The notes: generated by a model from the sequence alone, not told the origin. A stretch of DNA of 64,000 bases from Hemileia vastatrix (GCA_030280995.1 JASXTE010000002.1:33259683-33323682), one strand, 5' to 3'. Counted from the stretch's first letter, positions 13,071 through 24,495 are shown. Translations and numbers: made by a program.

Positions 13071-13732
13071 TGAATAAGTCCACTGTTATCCATATATGAT
13101 TCCTACATATATTTAAGTATGAAATTTTCATAGAAAGAATGAGATATTATATAGACATGAAAAAAAGGATATGAAACTTACTTTAATTGAAAGGTAGGAA
13201 AAATAGAGTGAGAAAGAGTGAAGTTGGAATTTGGGGGAAATTGAATATGGATCAAGTTAAATGCTTGAAGAATGTGAAATTTATGTGCTTCAATGACATG
13301 GAACCAAAAAAAGGTGAAATAGGAGAAAGAGGGAATAATGACCAAGCCAAGGAGGGATGAAGAGTAGGATGATGGAGCTAAAAAAAAAGAAAGAAAAGAG
13401 GGAGAGAAGGAAAAAGGTTAATTTTACCTTTAAAATCAAAAAATAAACACTTACTAAAAAAATTTAATCAGAAAATATATAAGTGAAAATGAAAAAATGA
13501 CTTACCTGGAAAAATGAGTTGAGAAAAAAATTGACTTCAAATTATTTGAGAGATGAAAGAGGAGAGGAGGAAATGGATATAAGTGATGAAAGAAAAAAAA
13601 GAATGACTGAAAAATTATGCAATTTCAGAAAGTATGCAATTTCATGTTGAGATGATGAAGGAAAACAAAGAGACTTGAAAAAAAGAGACTATATCAGAAA
13701 ATTAAAAATCAAACTCAATATGCAAATAAGAA

Positions 13733-14002
13733 TAACAATTGTAAGGAAAAATTCCTGAGAAGTCCTGAAAAACTGTCTAAAACTGTGTACAGATAGGTTA
13801 AGAGGTTTTGTGATGGTGTACTTGAGGTATGAAGTACTTGAGGCTTTCTTGGAAGAAGGTAACGTTTCCTGACCATTTTTGATAAAAAAAGAAAATCTTC
13901 AAGATCAGAATACAAATCACAATAAGAGTCCAAGAGAATATCAAGAGCTATGAAAGTCATTGCTTGATGTAGCTGATCAAAATTTGAGAGTGAGGAAGGA
14001 AT
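13733..14002 (-). pseudogene. Harb-2 transposase N-terminal remnant
   Basis: The reading IPSSLSNFDQLHQAMTFIA, an Asp-rich run and RKRYLLPRKPQVLH match the first 90 or so residues of the Harb-3 transposase. The start codon is changed to Ile. Homology then jumps straight to sequence downstream of the Harb-3 stop (about 39360-39480 there). A single deletion has therefore removed the whole DDE domain. Confidence 0.85.
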
Positions 14003-14296
14003 GAATCTTATATGGTATAAAAATGTAAATGATGTACAATGTTTTGAGTTATGAAGTGTTATGCTGCAGAGTGCTGTGTATGAATGGAATGATGCTGAAA
14101 AATCAGTGAAATGGGATGTCATGGTGAAATCAGCACTTTTGGTTGAGAAAGTGCATATTTGAGTTTAATAAGTGACTTATTTCATGTTGAAATTTACCAG
14201 TGTTGGGGCTAGTGTGTTTTGGAAATCCACACTTATATAAATGCAGATTTGGTCAAATTTAAGTGCAGATTTTACAGAACTGACACCCCCTATTAA

Positions 14297-15201
14297 GAGA
14301 TGAGTCTATCTCAGAAAATTGACTTTTGGAATTAGTTTCAAAGTATTCAGGAATCTCAGGAAATATAACATGAGTGGGTTGAGAGCCAGAAATAAACTTA
14401 GCCATCATGAATGAGTCATCAATATATTTAATGTCATGAGTGATGAAAACTTTTTTGCTTTGAGGACAAAATATTCTAATGTTGTGATGTCCATTTTCAT
14501 AGCCCATATAGATTTTCTCTTCTCCAACTGGATAAAACTTTGATTTTCTTAAATTTTTAGGAATATTAAATACTACATCACAACCAAATGTGTGTAAATT
14601 TTAAAGGCTGAAAGATGATGATGATTCCCATAATTTGATTGGAAATTTATTTTCAATGGACTTTGAGGGTGTGATTTAATAAAAATGTAGCAGTAGCTGC
14701 TGCTTCAACCCACCAGATACCATGCAGTCCACTAGTCATAAGAAGAGTTTGTTCTTTTTCTACTATGGTCCAGTTACCTTGTTTGGCATAGGGATTTTTC
14801 TGAGGTGTATAAGGAGCAGTAGTTAGATGTTCAATGCCTGATTCATTGGTAAAATTTGAGAATTGTTGATTTACAAATTCCCTCCATTATCAGAGATAAG
14901 AATGGATATGTTTTGATTATGTATATTCTCAGCCAAAGATTTAAATGTTTTAAATAATGAAAAAATTTGAGATTTAAGATACAGAAAATAAGTAAACCAA
15001 AGTCTTGAAAAACCATCAACAATCTGTAGAGAATAGCAACTCCTAACCTTTTAAATTGGGCTAATTGGTCCACAAATATCCATATAGATCATTTCAAGGG
15101 GTAAAGTTAATTTAGGAAAAATTCCAGAAAATGGTAGTAAATGAGATTTAGAAATGAGACAAACATTGCAATTGAACTTAGAAAAATTCTTTTCTAGATA
15201 C
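14297..15201 (-). pseudogene. copia-1 integrase pseudogene
   Basis: Minus-strand fragments read in order as a copia integrase. A zinc-binding remnant near FNCNVCLISKSH is followed by the first catalytic region (MIYMDICGPISP) and the ISDNGG second-Asp motif. The segment then runs to a conserved C-terminal part (MGYENGHHNIRIF) at 14259-14507. Several stops and frameshifts intervene. It abuts the 5' LTR directly, with gag and protease missing. Confidence 0.75.
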
Positions 15202-15460
15202 AGCAGAGAGCAGGGATGGAGTAGAGTAAATAAAACTAGAATGAAATATAAGATAAATAAATAAAAAGTTAAAAGGAATAAAGAAATGGTGATCTCAATA
15301 ATAGAATGATAGATTGAGATTCTGAAAAACACAACAACCTGGCTCTTTAAATATCTAAGGCACTCCCCTGCTTTACTAAAGAATAAGGACTAGGAGCTAG
15401 GAACTTTAGGAAGCGAAAATAGGGAGCACTACTATGAAACAATGAATCTTTATCTGTGAT
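15202..15460 (-). repeat. copia-1 5' LTR
   Basis: This is the partner of 6308-6577, with the same landmark words in the same order. It borders integrase rather than gag, showing an internal deletion. Ends are approximate. Confidence 0.75.
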
Positions 15461-16875
15461 ATTCTTGTGTTGTAAAATACATTTTGAATAATTACACATT
15501 TCTAAATTTGATACCCCCTAATATTTCTACTAATATTATAATGATGATTTCTCTTACTATAAATAATATTATAATAAATGGTTTCATGTTTTTTACTCTA
15601 TTATTTTGCCTATATACCTATTTTCTAACATGTTTTTATTAATTTTCTATATCTATATTTATTGATTTTTCTACATTTTTATAATGGTTTTTGTAATGTA
15701 AATTATAGATTTTATTATGTTTTCTATTATATTATTTTTGTAAAACTCCTCCATCCCTTTATATCTTAACAGTTCCAGAAAAGGGGTGGCTTTTTATGAA
15801 GGATGACTCCTGTGAATTAACTATGAGTTTTTCAAACAGCATAAATTGATAAATTTGTGTGAACTATTTTATGAAATATCAAAAATTTAACTATGGTCTT
15901 TAATAAGTTTTGTTAAATTTTATATGAGTAACATTTTTTATTAAAATTAATACTTGAAAAAAAAATCAAATTGTTTTTCAGCCTCATATAAAATGTAATT
16001 TATAAGCCAAGTAAAAAATATGTGCTACACATGTACTGTGTTTTATATAATTTCCAAAATTCTTGTCATTTAAATGTCTCAAAGCTTTTATTTAACTTTC
16101 ATTATGATACCAGAAAAAATTCAACTTTATTTTCTCAAGAGTTCAAGTAAGTGTTCATGCAACTTTCAGTCTGATTTACATCTTGAGAACTTGCTAGCAA
16201 ATAACCCCCCCCCAAATATTACGTGTAATATATATATATAATATTAATATTAATATTTATACAGATAAAGATAAATCTAAAAAATGAATTAATAAAAGTA
16301 ATAATAACAATAAAATAAAACTGATGGTATTATTATGTGTAATAAAAAAATTGTTCACTAATTTTTAAATAAATTAATATCATAATAAAAACTATGAAAA
16401 GATCACGAGAAAAAAAAACACTGGCACATGCTATCAGATGTCAACATTTTTTTATTTTAATTAAAAAAATTACAATAATTACAATAACCATTTTAAACAT
16501 CTTCATCACTTTAAATATCAATATAAAGTTAAATAAAGTAATACCAGTCGCGGTTGGCTACAAATCGCAATCGTTGCACTATTTTTTAATTTTTACTGCG
16601 CATGAACAGTCGCAACCTTTTTGCGATGAAAGCAAAGTTACTTCTCTTACAATTTTTCTTAGCTCACTAAGGATTTAGTAATAATCTCAATTGGTTGTGG
16701 CAAATTTTATTCTTCTCACTAGTGGTTTTATTACACGTAGTTTTTCTGTCAAAATCTTAACCATCTTCCTTATGAGCAAGTTGAAATTTTACGAGCTTTT
16801 AAGCCTTACAAATGTACCACCAGCTGTTTTTATCATTAATTTACTTTTTTACCGATTTTCCAATATTGCTTTCAA
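15461..16875. other. AT-rich spacer with a MITE-like end
   Basis: There is no gene. 16185-16212 (GAACTTGCTAGCAAATAA then a C9 run) resembles one terminus of the 11322-11545 MITE family, but I find no partner end. A TATATA/AATATT tract follows at 16229-16260. CpG content rises from about 16540, marking the change into the zinc-finger block. Confidence 0.45.
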
Positions 16876-17499
16876 TTAAGACCGCACCAGGCAATTATTT
16901 TCGTGTTTCTTGAAAGGCCCGGCGTAAACAAACGATCGGCGACAATATCGGCATGAAAAAAGTTTCGCATCTGAAAAAGAAATACCTGAAAGTCAATAAG
17001 AAGTTAATAAATTGAAGAAAAAAAACAATAAGGACTTTGTGTCTCTCTTCTTAATGAGCCACCCTCAGCTAGAATAGCTGAACGAACACTCTTGCATTTC
17101 CGAACTACAAAATAAAGAGCTTTAATTATGATGTACCGTAAAGTAAATAAGAGTATTAAAATAATTACCATTTCTTTCCGAAGATTGAATAACACAATTC
17201 GGCTCACTAATCAGAGGACGCAGCCTGATCAGCGGAAATGAGAGTTTATTAAGCGAAAAAGTGTCGCATGACATGTGGTCACCTGGAATCATCAGGGTGT
17301 GTACTTTTCGTTGATGATTCGCAGGTATAGGACGACAATTTTTCGTCTCAACAACCCTCACGCGAGAAAATTCAGGAAGAAATGTCGCGGTGCCGTGTTC
17401 AGGAAGATGACAAGAAACGATTTTGGCTACGTCTTGGCCGCCAGAAGAGATTGCTGGCGTAGGGTTCATGTATGATGCAGAGGAAGAAGAAGAATTCAT
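16876..17499 (-). CDS. Predicted three-exon C2HC zinc-finger protein (169 aa)
   Basis: The proposed exons are 17499-17169, 17104-17036 and 16985-16876. The introns of 64 and 50 bp have GT and AG ends, and the joined frame is open for 510 nt to TAA. Exon 1 gives a Ser-rich start and a conserved body (VRVVETKNCRPIPANHQRK, then HTLMIPGDHMS). Exon 3 gives the finger KLFSCRYCRRSF, then FKKHENNC: Cys145, Cys148, His161, Cys165, spacing C-x2-C-x12-H-x3-C. The start at 17499 was chosen because similarity to the 60107 copy begins there, although the frame runs open upstream to 17682. A related copy (59531-60107) keeps both introns, and differences in its finger exon are mostly synonymous. A C2HC finger suggests nucleic-acid or protein binding; the function is unknown. 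It could still be a captured gene fragment inside a repeat. Confidence 0.55.
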
Positions 17500-17513
17500 G
17501 AGGGTCAAATGGG

Positions 17514-17790
17514 CTTGTAGAACCGATAGGATTTTATAGGGATTCTTCCAGTCAAAAGATAGACTTACAATTTTCAATATAAGAACATAAAATGAAATTG
17601 CAATAATTAAAGCGAAAGTCACATGTAGTTTATGTAGGCACTGAATTAACACCGTATCTAATGAGAGTATTTTTCCATTCACATCATAAAGAAACTGGAA
17701 ATCTGGTAGTCTTGAGAAGGCAAAAAAAATTAGCGATGATGTTGTTTGGAAAATTAAATACTTTTAGAATATATATATATATGAGTAGTA
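17514..17790 (-). repeat. Module A, copy 1 (hydrophobic ORF-like repeat)
   Basis: The minus-strand reading contains KILSLDTVLIQCLHKLHVTF, then ALIIAISFYVLILK, a membrane-helix-like stretch. It matches modules at 17815-18080, 18590-18860 and 60540-60970. In this copy the frame is open and runs on into exon 1 of the zinc-finger ORF. It may be an upstream exon, a promoter duplication or a non-coding repeat. I do not recognise the family. Confidence 0.45.
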
Positions 17791-17814
17791 TAGATGAAGA
17801 AAAAAAATCAAGGC

Positions 17815-18080
17815 TCTTGTAAACCCGATAGGATTTAAAGGGCTCCCCCGAGTCAGAAGATCGGCTTAAAGTTTTCAATATGAGAACATAAAGTGAAATT
17901 GGGATAGTAAAAGCGAAAGTCTAATGTAGCTTATGTGTGCACTCAATTACTACCGGATCTAATGAGAGTATTTTTCTTTTCTCATCATAAAGAAACGGGA
18001 TATCTGGTAGTCTTGAGAAGGCAAAAGAAAAATTAGCGATGCCATTGTTTTAAAACTTTTATACTTTTAGAGAAAGTACA
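17815..18080 (-). repeat. Module A, copy 2
   Basis: This reads RKILSLDPVVIECTHKLH, a stop codon, then TFAFTIPISLYVLILK and TLSRSSDSGEPFK. The in-frame stop replaces the Val seen in copies 1 and 3. It lies in direct orientation next to copy 1, so the array arose by tandem duplication. Confidence 0.5.
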
Positions 18081-18324
18081 ATTGCTCATTAAATATGTAT
18101 ATATTAGTTCAGTGTTGCCACGAACTGAGGCTGTACCGAACTAATATTTGCATCTTTAAGGAGCGATTGTGCATACATGCTCTTAGAAAATATACATACG
18201 AATAGCATGTCATATAAAGTTTTAAATACACGGGGCCAATGGATTAATAGCCAGGTATATTTGTATAATGGACATACATGATTTTCTTATGAAGGCAACA
18301 TAAAAATGAGCGATGCCATTGTTT

Positions 18325-18440
18325 GGGGAAATGTAGAAGAAGAAGAATTTACGGGAGCTAAGTATGGATTTATTTATTTTTGAGAAGAAATAAATCGTAA
18401 TCAATAATTATATGATTAAAAACTAAGATTATATCACTGT
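18325..18440 (-). repeat. Fragment matching the 5' flank of the zinc-finger copy at 60107
   Basis: GAAGAAGAAGAATTTACGG and the following AAATCGTAATCAATAATTATATGAT match the sequence just upstream of the 60107 start. This places another broken zinc-finger gene 5' end between modules A2 and A3. Confidence 0.4.
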
Positions 18441-18589
18441 ATCACAAATAGAGTATCGTGATATTATTTAAAATAAAAATTTGTAATGAATCATATTGTC
18501 AAGTTTACGCCTATGTATAAAACTGTAAACCTACCAGAAGTGAAGGATACTATTGAGGAATTCACAAGGAGAAGTGAAGATAAAAAATA

Positions 18590-18860
18590 GTGCTCTATTA
18601 AACCTGATAGGATTTTAAAGGGCTGCCCCGAGTCAGAAGATGGGCTTAAAGTTTTCAATATGATAACACAAAGTATAACTGGGATAGTAAAAGCGAAAGT
18701 AACATGAAGCTTATGGGTGCACTCAATTACTACTGGATCTAATGAGTGCACTTTTCCTTTCACATCTTAAAGAAGGTGGAAATCTGGTAGTTTGTGAAGG
18801 CAAAAAAAGAATGGGCAATGCCATTGTTTCAAAAATTTAATACATTTAGACAATATACAT
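18590..18860 (-). repeat. Module A, copy 3
   Basis: The reading VHSLDPVVIECTHKLHVTF then AFTIPVILCVIILK and LSPSSDSGQPFKILSG is open for about 90 codons from a GTG at 18763. A stop lies just upstream, so there is no AUG start in frame. The paired AATGGCATTGCCCATTC-like end near 18820 is shared with copy 2. Confidence 0.45.
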
Positions 18861-18959
18861 ATGAATAGTATGGAATATAAAGTTTCAAATATACCGATTC
18901 AATGGGTTAGGAGCTAAGTGTATTTGCACAATGGTCATTCATGATCTTCCAATCATGAT

Positions 18960-19330
18960 TTTTTCCCCCCGTCCATGAGCGAATTCATTGTAAGTGAAAC
19001 AAGTTTTTGGTAAAAGCATCTTTCTATCAGTTGGAGACATTCTCTCTGACAACGCGTACAGTTACTATTCATATGTATTTAGTAAAATAAGTGAAGTACT
19101 TCCTTTCTTTGAAGCTTCCTTCATGCTAATCTTATGAACGCCCAAGTAAACAGTCGTTTTGCTTTACAATATCCTTCATACGCCTTCGGACAAACTTTTG
19201 TCTTGAACTTGACCTAATTTTAAACGCCAATTTCTTGGCTTCTCTTGCCTGATGGCTCTTGATACTTATATTAAAAATATATGAAGATTTACTCCTGAAC
19301 CTTGATATATATATATATATATTCAGCAAA
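18960..19330 (-). repeat. Module B, copy 1 (basic ORF-like repeat)
   Basis: The minus-strand frame at 19132-19329 contains AKKLAFKIRSSSRQKFVRRR followed by MKDIVKQND. The neighbouring copy (19860-20190) keeps AKKF and KKFVRR..KD across a frameshift. Flanks share GAGCGAATTCA, TTTCTATCAGTTGG-like and TATATATTCAGC words. The two copies are about 880 bp apart in direct orientation. The protein motif is basic, and I cannot assign it. Confidence 0.4.
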
Positions 19331-19859
19331 TTTTAAGCGATCTGAAAAGTGAAGATCATACAACTTTTCTCCGCAAACAGGTGGTGTTCATTTGATTACA
19401 AATCAGAGACGTCGTTTTCTATGGTTAGGGCTTTTTATCTTGGGTGACTCAAAGAGATAATTTTACCTGAAAATCGAATTTCAAGCCAGTATTGCGCTAT
19501 TCAATATATCTGCTTCTGAACAATCCACTAAAATGTTTTTTCGGCTGCTCCTATCATTTATTCAAAAATATGTTTTTAAGCCATCCAACCAAATAGAATG
19601 GCATTTGCCTATGATCAAAGGATGCAAAGGGATTACTTTTATATATGATATACTTCTTTCGATCTTTTACTCACGTTCGAGTAGCTCTAACTCGCTTTGT
19701 CTGGATCGAGAGATCACCTTGATTCTGGAGTGTTGACTCATTTTTTCTTATCCATGTTTCAAATATGCAGATACAACTGGTGATGAATCAGTTTCATATT
19801 TGAAATTGGAATACATGATCTTCTAACCATTGAGCCAAAATTTGCTTTTTATTTATCTA

Positions 19860-20190
19860 TGAGCGAATTCACAAAAAGTGTATTATTACAATTGGCAAAG
19901 ACAACTTTCTGTCAGCTAAGAATCGTGCGATTGCGGCTTACAGGTCTTTCATAAGAAAATTGAAATACTTTCTTTCCTTTTAGTATCTCTCAATTTGGTA
20001 ATCTAAGATGCTTAAGTAAATAGACGTATCTTTCTAAATTATCTTTGATATATCTTCGGACAAACTTTTTAGCTGGATGTGGACTCTATTGCAACAACGA
20101 ATTTCTTGGCTTTTAGTACTCATAGCATGAATGTAATAAAGGTTAATCTTAAACATTGATGTATATATTTACATACGTATATATTCAGCG
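19860..20190 (-). repeat. Module B, copy 2
   Basis: This is a direct duplicate of module B copy 1 with more divergence and a frameshift. The shared core word is TTCGGACAAACTTTT, with CAATTTCTTGGCTT-like sequence beside it. It is probably non-coding now. Confidence 0.4.
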
Positions 20191-20199
20191 AGCTTTAAT

Positions 20200-21950
20200 C
20201 CATTCGCAAAGTGAACAATATACCACTTTTCTCGGAAATTAATCTGTTTTTTGTTGAACACAGACCACGGCCATTGTTTTCTATAGCTACTGTCTTTATC
20301 TGTGGTAGTTTAAAAAGATACTGTCAATTCGAAATTTCACTCTTCAACCGTCATTGTGCTATTCAAGTATTCGGGCAATTAAAGCGTGGGGCTCATTTAG
20401 TCTAAGTCAAGCTGAAAAATTCATGTGCCTATACACATGAACCCTTGACCGCAGAGTCAGCCTTAATCATTTAAAGGCAGGGGCAGGTTCAAATTCATAG
20501 AAGATTTGATTACTATAAAGATTTATATAAGAAACTCTAGGTTTGTAATGTGCTGATTTCCGTACCAAGTCAATATTTAGTGCAATGTTCGGGGCAAAGT
20601 CATATTTCATCACGTTAAGCTTGAATTCTCTCCATGATTAAGGGAAATATATGTAACACATATGCTCGCCATAAGATCCTGAAAAGAAGAAAAAGTTCCT
20701 ATTTCTGTGATAGATAGGATAGTTGATGAATATCGTTCAACCACGGGTGGATATGTAGAAAAGTGTAATTTTCAAAATCATCATGTCTGTAGAGAGTGTT
20801 GAAAAACCTTCTGCTTCGCAATGAACCAGTTTAGAAAGAGAAACATTCCAAATGGTCAATTTTCCAACCAAACTTCAGGTTTTTCGATTCTTTTGTGCAT
20901 GACATCTAACTCCTTGTCCTGGAGGACGAGATGGCAGATATGATATCAATCGGATTTTTTTCGTGCTCGGAAAACATCAACGTCATCCGGAAGAGATGAA
21001 TATCTGATGTATTCGCATGTCACGATTGTTTTGGCTTTATCCAAGAAACATCTGGAGTTATCTACACTGGGCCTGAAAGATTATTCACTCCTATCAATTT
21101 TGAGCCTGAAAAATTGATAAAGGCTAGAGCTAGAAAATATTTCATAGCTAAACAGCTTTCGCTAGGAAAATTATTCTTTTAAAGAAAAAAAAAGTGCCCC
21201 TAAAAATTATGAAAAAATGTCTGTTCATGTAGATGGTACTTTTTAAATGAGGATACATTATTGAACGAAATACATTGGCTGAAAAATTTGGAGCGGATTG
21301 GAAAATATACGAGTATCAAATAATTTACGCGGTTCATCGGATTAGGATAGTTTTGATAACCTGCTCATTCTCTGGGTGGACTTGAGTGAAATTACGCGAG
21401 GACATATGAATATTCCACCAAAACCAATGTTCAGCAAACAAAACTTGACCCTGAATAAAGAGGCACAGGCTGAAAACCCCATACATTATTGAACAAAAAA
21501 ATGCATGGGCTGAAACATTTGAGAATCTCTTTCAAGGTACTGGAAAGCTAATTGGTTTATGGTGAGCATTGAGCTAAGATGCTTTAGATAGCTAGTAAAT
21601 ATCCTATGTGGACTCATCGCTTTGGAATGAAATGATATGACGGTGACATCAATCTCAGTGAAAGCCTATTCTTGAGCCTGACAATAGAGAAATACAAGAA
21701 AGTGCATCGAAACATATCGCCAGCCAGTGCTGGTGTAAATACTAGGATGATGATGATGATGTTGCGAGCTAATAATGAAGCAAAATACACACTAAATCCT
21801 GCCATTCGCCATGTTTCTACTTTTGGACTACTGAAGAATCTTTTGCATATTGTGCTTCATTCATAATGATGGTGCTCATCTGCAGAACTAAAGAAGCTCG
21901 AGACATCATTACATCCGCCTGGTCTACAAAACAAACGCCTCATAAACTCA
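20200..21950. other. CpG-retaining spacer with a weak 227-bp duplication
   Basis: I see no gene I can support. 21254-21480 and 21482-21700 look like diverged direct copies (CATTATTGAAC, then GGCTGAAA and TTTGAGA-like words, ending GACAT). Short ORFs on either strand lack motifs. CpG dinucleotides are far more common here than in the flanking repeats, so this may be non-repetitive or recently transferred sequence. Confidence 0.4.
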
Positions 21951-23435
21951 GGTAAAGAAATACCATATTCAATTCAACCTTCATGTATTAATAAGGATTT
22001 ATGATTTTTCGCAATCAAAAGAACAGGGTAATTCGTGAAGAAGTATTGAATGAAGCATTACTAGGTTTAAGATATTTTGATAAGTTGCTTTCTGAAGTGA
22101 TAAAAGTTACACGAGGAATGAATGACTAAATTTCTCATCAAATTTATCAAATTTAATGAAGAAAAGGCAGATCTGGATTACCTCCATCTGGAGTGAGGAA
22201 CAACTAAAATAAAACATTTTTTACCTTTATGAGATGGGATATGAAATAAGGTGATACTTTCTGGAAGAAAATATGCTGAACCATGAGAAGAGAACAGCCA
22301 GAAGCATGAAACAATACGTGAAAAAACTTAAGACTGACCACCTAAGTAAGGGATGTTTAAACTCACTTAGAAATAAATCATCTCACCAAAAACAAGTACC
22401 TCAAACCTTACCAAACATGCCTAGCATGTTTCATTTGAAAAATGCCACACAAACACACCATGAAACTTGGTTGATTTAGTACTTGGGGTCTCAAACATGG
22501 GGTTAAATACATCCTACTTTTGTACAATTTTCTCAACCACATTTCAGCCCACAAATACTCACATCCTCCCAATCAACTGTGCATTGCATTCCTTCCATCC
22601 AAACCCATATACTCCACCTCACATCTCTTCTCCCCCAGTTCTTTTCCAAATCAAATTTTTCTCCTTCTCACCACAGTAAGTCTATTACTTTTTATTCTTT
22701 TCTTTATCAAATTTTCCTGATCAAATTTCTATCCTTGCAACCTCTTATTTTTATCAAAGGCATCATAAATATAATCAAGGTCCAAAACTTGCTGAATCTC
22801 ATACAAATAATCAAGTGTTTCTTTTAGATCCTTTGCTTGACTCCTGAGTTTGAAGAACCAACTGCATATTCTTACATTGAGCTTGATGAGCCCATGGTAG
22901 TAAGGTTAAACTACTTTTGTTATTAATTTTTCTTATGTATTGCTTATTTACTCCCCATGTATTAACCAGAACCAAGGCTCATAAAATTGGGAAATTTTCA
23001 AGGATGCAACAGATGATAAAAGGTTAGAAGATAAAGGATCACCCCTGAATAGTAAAAGACTTAAGTTTAGGGCATTTGCTAGTTTGTGACTTCATTCACA
23101 TTAAGAGGATGAGACTTTTTTGGAAATCAAGTTAGATTGTTTAGATTTAGAGAGCAATAAGGTTAGAATTCAAAGAGAGGACAATGAAAAATTTAAAATT
23201 TAAACTGTTCAACATTTTTTTGTCTAACTATAATACTGATATCTAATAATCTAGATCCTATTCACTTCATCATCCTTTCAATCTTTCTATCAATTACATT
23301 TATGAATTTGCCTTTTGTCTTTGATTTATCACTTTCTTACATTTGTTCCCAAGTACTATCTGCATCATCAGGTTCTTTTCTGGATGCAGATCACCAAATT
23401 CTTTCTAAGTCAAAAAAATGTGTGGAAAAAAAATT
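21951..23435. other. AT-rich spacer with one decayed coding fragment
   Basis: Apart from the fragment at 22960-23205, only pyrimidine-rich sequence (22520-22680) and chance ORFs are visible. Confidence 0.4.
22960..23205 (+). pseudogene. Unrecognised protein fragment with stops
   Basis: One plus-strand frame reads NWEIFKDATDDKRLEDKGS, then LNSKRLKFRAFASL and ETFLEIKLDCLDLESNKVR, with three internal stops. An intron-like segment ending in AACCAG precedes it. The charged composition looks like real coding sequence rather than chance AT DNA. I do not recognise the family. Confidence 0.35.
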
Positions 23436-23728
23436 TTTTTTCAATGCCCTCCCATGCTATTTACCATATCAGGGGGTGGTTGTCAGCCAGGCTGTACCAG
23501 GAGTCCAGTAAATGTTATAATATTTTATTGAACTTCAAAATGGGCAAATGTTTGTTTATATTATGTATGTAAATTAAGATTATATTGAACAATAAACTTA
23601 CATAACTAACTCATAATAATAAATTAAAATTAGAGTTACATGAATTTTATTAATATATACATTGTATATACAATTAAATAAATAAAAAACTGTATATTCT
23701 ATAAAGTATGAGCGCTATTAATGTATTT

Positions 23729-24459
23729 TGTCAAGGGGTCCTTTTGGTCTAGATGATTTTACGGTGGTCCAAACGGCAGTGAAGGTGAATAACACAAGAA
23801 TTTAAATCAAGGCACATAAATTTTATCTTATATGCTTCATTACTCAATTAAAAGGTATGAATAGGATTATTATTATTATGTTGTGATTTTAGAATTATGC
23901 TATTTTAAATACTAAAGCAACAGAGTTAGTAATAAATTATAATATTTGATTGTATATAATAAAATTTTAAGTAGCAAAGGAATGAGGAAAAACAAAAAAA
24001 ATGGGAGGCCTTATATAGGCAAAAAGGAGAGAAACCACAGAGTTAAAATTCTATATACAGGAGCATGAGAGAAAAGAATATTCCAGAATAAGATATAGCA
24101 AATATTAAGGTTGTTCTATAAATAATGTATCAATATAATGTATTTACTGTTTATGCCAAATTATTTGATTTATTTCAAAGTTCCTGTAAATGTCACTTTT
24201 AAATAAATAATTTGAAGTTTATATTTTAGTATTGATATATTTTTATTTCTCCTCTCACCTGTCATGAGGACATTGCTAGGGAATAAAAATATGAGAGACA
24301 TTAAATTTAAATATTTACTTGATTTACTTATACCAATTATTTAAATTATTGTAAGTAAGTTATAAAGTAAGTATAATAAATAAAATAAGAATAAAGGTGT
24401 GGCTCCATCCTAGTAAATAATTAATTATTCACTGGGTAAGTCTAGTAGCCTGGCTGACA
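23729..24459 (-). repeat. gypsy-1 3' LTR
   Basis: Its ends are TGTCAAGG and GGCTGACA in plus-strand orientation. It matches 32238-32967 closely, including GGGAGGCNTTATATAGGC, a TATA-like promoter element on the minus strand. Confidence 0.92.
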
Positions 24460-24471
24460 CTCCCTCACTCC
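24460..24471 (-). other. gypsy-1 polypurine tract
   Basis: On the minus strand GAGTGAGGGAG directly precedes the 3' LTR start TGTCAGCC. The same tract precedes the gypsy-2 LTR at 42120-42131. This is the expected plus-strand priming site of an LTR retrotransposon. Confidence 0.8.
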
Positions 24472-24495
24472 AAAAAAAAACAATAAAAAATGCTA

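Larger units (their letters stand above)
8308..14290. mobile_element. Harb-2: 5983-bp Harbinger derivative nested in copia-1
   Basis: The left terminus GGGGTGTCAGTGCTGG (8308) and the right terminus ending GAACTGACACCCCC (14290) match the Harb-3 termini. Flanks are ATTAA (8303-8307) and TATTAA (14291-14296). Removing the element and one duplicate rejoins the copia-1 frame (SSLN with NEDI). It carries a plus-strand Myb/SANT-like pseudogene (8625-9982) and a minus-strand transposase N-terminus (13733-14002), the convergent two-gene layout of Harbinger. The interior also holds repeat R1, a MITE and a 300-bp tandem repeat. The transposase catalytic core is deleted. Confidence 0.85.
6308..15460 (-). 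mobile_element. copia-1: gag-less Ty1/copia remnant carrying nested Harb-2
   Basis: Direct repeats of about 260 bp at 6308-6577 and 15202-15460 flank copia pol fragments read on the minus strand. Integrase lies on the right, reverse transcriptase and RNase H on the left. Integrase-type sequence begins almost next to the right (5') LTR, so gag and protease are deleted. Harb-2 splits the integrase C-terminal region at 8308-14290. No clear TSD is visible. Many stops and frameshifts mark it as old. Confidence 0.8.

Noticed and set aside
17122..17682. A 186-codon unspliced ORF as the zinc-finger-block gene
   Set aside because: Its end reads through a GT..AG intron. The spliced model joins in frame to a zinc finger and is matched by copy 2, and the first 61 codons belong to repeat module A.
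19840..19875. A-box-like GGCTCAATGGTTAGAAG on the minus strand
   Set aside because: There is no B box at a workable distance, and the duplicate copy at 18940 does not keep the motif.
20430..20500. tRNA-like words (GAACCCTTGACCGCAGAGTC and GGTTCAAATTC) suggesting a tRNA or SINE
   Set aside because: The boxes lie on opposite strands or at impossible spacing, and no cloverleaf can be drawn.
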